Assembly: GCA_002291855.1 (NCBI GenBank)
Contig: DBAW01000159.1
Coordinates: 1 to 7,808, forward strand
DNA: 7,808 nt
Direction of reading: 5' to 3'
Source of the DNA: Sphingomonas sp. UBA1000
GTDB lineage: Bacteria; Pseudomonadota; Alphaproteobacteria; Sphingomonadales; Sphingomonadaceae
The notes under the pieces: generated by a model
What the model was told of the DNA's origin: nothing
Database searches by the model: none
The model's input: only the letters and a program-made list of their open reading frames with translations
Made by a program: the position numbers and the translations under genes
In this document: positions 5,809-7,808 of the stretch, piece by piece
Layout: each line of letters opens with the position of its first letter
Position numbering within the stretch: the first letter of the stretch is position 1

Positions 5809-7257
5809 ATGCAGGTTCGTTTCGCCGCCGCCCGGCCCGAGGGACATTATGATCTGGCGCTGCCGGTGGCGCAGGGCGGGGAACCGGGCGCGGGGCTGGT
5901 GTCGGCGGCCAATGCGCAGCTGCTGCGCGATGCCGCCCGTGCCCAGCGATTCGAGGGCGAGGCCGGGGCCGTGGCCGAGCTGTTCGCCGATGAAGGCGGC
6001 GTCCGCCGCATCCTGCTGGTCGGGGTCGGGCGCGGTGAGCTGGCCGATTACGACAAAGCGGGCGGGGCCCTGGCCGCGCGGCTGCTGACATCGGGCACGC
6101 GCACCCTGGTCGTCGATCCGGCGGGAATCAGCGCCGGCGCGGAACAGCTTGCGCGGCTGGCCGCGGGGGCAGCGCTGCGCGGCTGGCGGATCGACACCTA
6201 CCGCACCCGCCTGCCGGCCAAGCAGCAAAAGACGCTCGACGAGCTGGTGGTGATCGGCGACGGGGCGGCCTGGCCGCGCCATCAGGCAGTGGTCGACGGC
6301 ATGGCGCTGACCCGTGAGCTGGTGAGCGAGCCGCCCAACGTCATCTATCCCGAAAGCTTTGTTGAACGCTGCCGCCACCTCGCCGATCTGGGCGTCGAGA
6401 TCACCGTGCTCGACGATGATCAGATGCGCGCGCTCGGCATGCACGCGCTGCTCGGCGTCAATCAGGGGTCGGCGCGCGGCGCGCGGCTGCTGGCGATGCG
6501 CTGGGACGGGACCGGCGGCACGGTGGCCGAGCCGATCGCGCTTGTCGGCAAGGGCGTGACCTTCGATTCGGGCGGCCTGTCGCTCAAGCCCGGCCCGGGC
6601 ATGGAAGACATGAAATGGGACATGGGCGGGGCCGGGGCGGTCGCCGGGGCGATGAAGACGCTGGCGCTGCGCCGGGCGCGCGCGCATGTCGTCGGCGTAG
6701 TCGGGCTGGTCGAGAACATGCCCGACGGCAATGCCCAGCGGCCGGGCGATATCGTCCGCAGCATGTCGGGCCAGACCATCGAGATCCTGAACACCGATGC
6801 CGAAGGGCGGCTGGTGCTCGCTGATGTGCTGACCTGGGTGCAGCGCACCCACAAGCCGCGCACCATCGTCGATCTGGCGACGCTGACCGGCGCGATGATC
6901 ATCTCGCTCGGCAACGAACATGCCGGGCTGTTCGCCAATGACGACGGGCTTGCCGACGCACTGCTCGCCGCCGGGCGCGAGGCGGGCGACCCGCTGTGGC
7001 GCTTCCCGCTGTCGGAGGCGTATAACAAGCTGATCGACAGCCCGATTGCCGACATGAAGAATATCGGCCCGCGCGGTGCGGGATCGATCACCGCCGCCCA
7101 GTTCCTCCAGCGTTTCATCGACGATGGCGTGCGCTGGGCGCATCTCGACATTGCCGGCATGGTCTGGGCCGACAAGCCCGGCGCGGTGTGGGACAAGGGG
7201 GCGACCGGGTTCGGCGTCCGCCTGCTCGACCGGTTCGTCGCCCGGCACGAAGGGTGA
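5809..7257 (+). CDS. pepA: Leucyl aminopeptidase (M17 family) PepA
   Basis: PepA is a cytoplasmic di-metal aminopeptidase, normally hexameric, that removes N-terminal residues from peptides. In E. coli it also acts as a DNA-binding accessory factor for Xer recombination and carAB control. The product has 482 aa (E. coli 503). After an N-terminal macro-like domain (about 1-150), the C-terminal peptidase domain holds the complete active site at a constant offset of 22 from E. coli: K248, D253, D271, D330 and E332 as metal ligands, and K260 and R334 as catalytic residues. The family signature NTDAEGRL is at 328-335. I chose ATG 5809 because AAGGA (5799-5803) lies 5 nt upstream and MQVRF starts the first strand. 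An in-frame ATG at 5794 would add five residues, with a weaker ribosome-binding site. It heads the rightward unit with holC and is divergent from lptD. Confidence 0.96.
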   Translation: MQVRFAAARPEGHYDLALPVAQGGEPGAGLVSAANAQLLRDAARAQRFEGEAGAVAELFADEGGVRRILLVGVGRGELADYDKAGGALAARLLTSGTRTLVVDPAGISAGAEQLARLAAGAALRGWRIDTYRTRLPAKQQKTLDELVVIGDGAAWPRHQAVVDGMALTRELVSEPPNVIYPESFVERCRHLADLGVEITVLDDDQMRALGMHALLGVNQGSARGARLLAMRWDGTGGTVAEPIALVGKGVTFDSGGLSLKPGPGMEDMKWDMGGAGAVAGAMKTLALRRARAHVVGVVGLVENMPDGNAQRPGDIVRSMSGQTIEILNTDAEGRLVLADVLTWVQRTHKPRTIVDLATLTGAMIISLGNEHAGLFANDDGLADALLAAGREAGDPLWRFPLSEAYNKLIDSPIADMKNIGPRGAGSITAAQFLQRFIDDGVRWAHLDIAGMVWADKPGAVWDKGATGFGVRLLDRFVARHEG

Positions 7258-7292
7258 CGGCAACAGCGGTGATCGGCGCGGCGGGGACGGGC

Positions 7293-7733
7293 ATGAAGAT
7301 CGATTTCTATCATCTTCAGGCCAGCCCGGTCGCCGCCGTGCTGCCGCGCATCGCCGAGCGGGTGCTGGCTGGGGGCGGGCGGCTGCTGATCGTCAGCGCC
7401 GATCCGGCCCAGCGCGCGCTGATCGACCGGGCGCTGTGGACCTATGCGCCCGACAGCTTCCTGCCCCATGCCCAGGCAGGTGCCGGTGACGATGCCGCCC
7501 AGCCGGTGCTGATCGCCGCCGAGGCGGAACCGCGCAACCGCGCCGATCATGTCGCGCTGATCGACGGCCAGTGGCGCGACGCCGCGCTCGGCTTTGCGCG
7601 CGCCTTTCACCTGTTCGACGATGCCGCGATCGACGCGGCGCGCGCGGCGTGGCGCGGCCTTGCCGCCACGCCCGATGCCGAACGCCGGTTCTGGCGGCAG
7701 GACGGTGATGGACGCTGGGTGCAGGCGGGTTGA
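7293..7733 (+). CDS. holC: DNA polymerase III chi subunit HolC
   Basis: Chi is the clamp-loader accessory subunit that links the DNA polymerase III holoenzyme to single-stranded DNA-binding protein through the SSB C-terminal tail. The 146-aa product matches the family length (147 aa in E. coli). Family features are the N-terminal strand KIDFYHLQ (2-9), the ARLLIVSAD-like strand at 30-37, the conserved IDRALWTYAPDSFLPHA (44-60), PVLI (71-74), and ADHVALIDG (84-92), followed by a helix rich in aromatics and acidic residues. The ATG at 7293 has GGGGA (7283-7287) 5 nt upstream. An in-frame GTG at 7254, overlapping the pepA stop, would add 13 residues but lacks support. The 35-nt gap to pepA and the shared strand indicate one operon, a pairing common in proteobacteria. 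Its last residues, RRFWRQDGDGRWVQAG, show a normal, uninterrupted end. Confidence 0.94.
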   Translation: MKIDFYHLQASPVAAVLPRIAERVLAGGGRLLIVSADPAQRALIDRALWTYAPDSFLPHAQAGAGDDAAQPVLIAAEAEPRNRADHVALIDGQWRDAALGFARAFHLFDDAAIDAARAAWRGLAATPDAERRFWRQDGDGRWVQAG

Positions 7734-7808
7734 TTGTCGCGCGCCTCACGGCGCGAGCGCGGCACCGGGTGTTGTTGACCGGGAAGAACGGCACCGGCCC
7801 GCACCCCC
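7734..7808 (+). other. Non-coding tail after holC with a small hairpin
   Basis: These 75 nt run from the holC stop to the window edge and show no start codon with a good ribosome-binding site. Positions 7740-7745 and 7750-7755 form a perfect 6-bp GC stem around the loop TCAC. It is followed by GAGCGCGG rather than a T-tract, so it does not look like a standard intrinsic terminator. TTGACC at 7776-7781 resembles a -35 element, but no -10 is visible before the window ends, so a promoter for the next gene is only a possibility. Confidence 0.35.

Noticed and set aside
5671..7263. A 530-codon open frame on the minus strand opposite pepA
   Set aside because: The same GC-rich antisense effect. The plus strand encodes a complete PepA with all active-site residues, and the minus frame shows no domain or ribosome-binding site.
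7740..7755. Intrinsic terminator after holC
   Set aside because: The hairpin is clear but only 6 bp and is not followed by a T-tract, so I describe it only as a small hairpin.
1..7808. Novel defence, mobile or biosynthetic system
   Set aside because: All six genes belong to well-known housekeeping families in a conserved order. No gap is large enough for another gene, and there are no repeats, integrase or transposase remnants or composition shifts.

Overview
The window is a dense, high-GC stretch of bacterial chromosome from a Gram-negative alphaproteobacterium. The protein sequences and gene order suggest Sphingomonadales (Sphingomonas-like). I recognise this from the sequences and have not run a search. 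The codon style is uniform, nearly all the DNA is coding, and there is no tRNA, rRNA, CRISPR array, transposase, integrase or phage-like gene.

Left four fifths (minus strand): lptD - surA - pdxA - rsmA, transcribed right to left. This is the classic proteobacterial cluster, in the same order as in E. coli. LptD is the outer-membrane lipopolysaccharide translocon. SurA is the periplasmic chaperone and prolyl isomerase that helps fold LptD and other outer-membrane proteins. PdxA makes the pyridoxal-5'-phosphate precursor. RsmA (KsgA) dimethylates the 3' end of 16S rRNA. The last three genes are tightly packed: surA to pdxA leaves 7 nt, and pdxA overlaps rsmA by 4 nt at TTGA. Unusual start codons set the frame of three genes: probably GTG for surA, GTG for pdxA and TTG for rsmA. 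A 123-nt non-coding leader separates lptD from surA. A hairpin just past rsmA, at the window edge, may end the transcript.

Right fifth (plus strand): pepA (leucyl aminopeptidase, all metal and catalytic residues present) followed after 35 nt by holC (DNA polymerase III chi subunit). They are divergent from lptD across a 152-bp intergenic region that must hold promoters for both directions. About 75 nt of non-coding sequence with a small hairpin follow holC.

I found no previously undescribed system. The points worth a second look are small: a degenerate second parvulin-like region in SurA with two cysteines, a reduced cysteine set in LptD, period-15 tandem duplications in the LptD linker, the surA leader with its repeated GC-rich element, a perfect inverted repeat in the middle of the divergent promoter region, and the TTG-start overlap of rsmA with pdxA.
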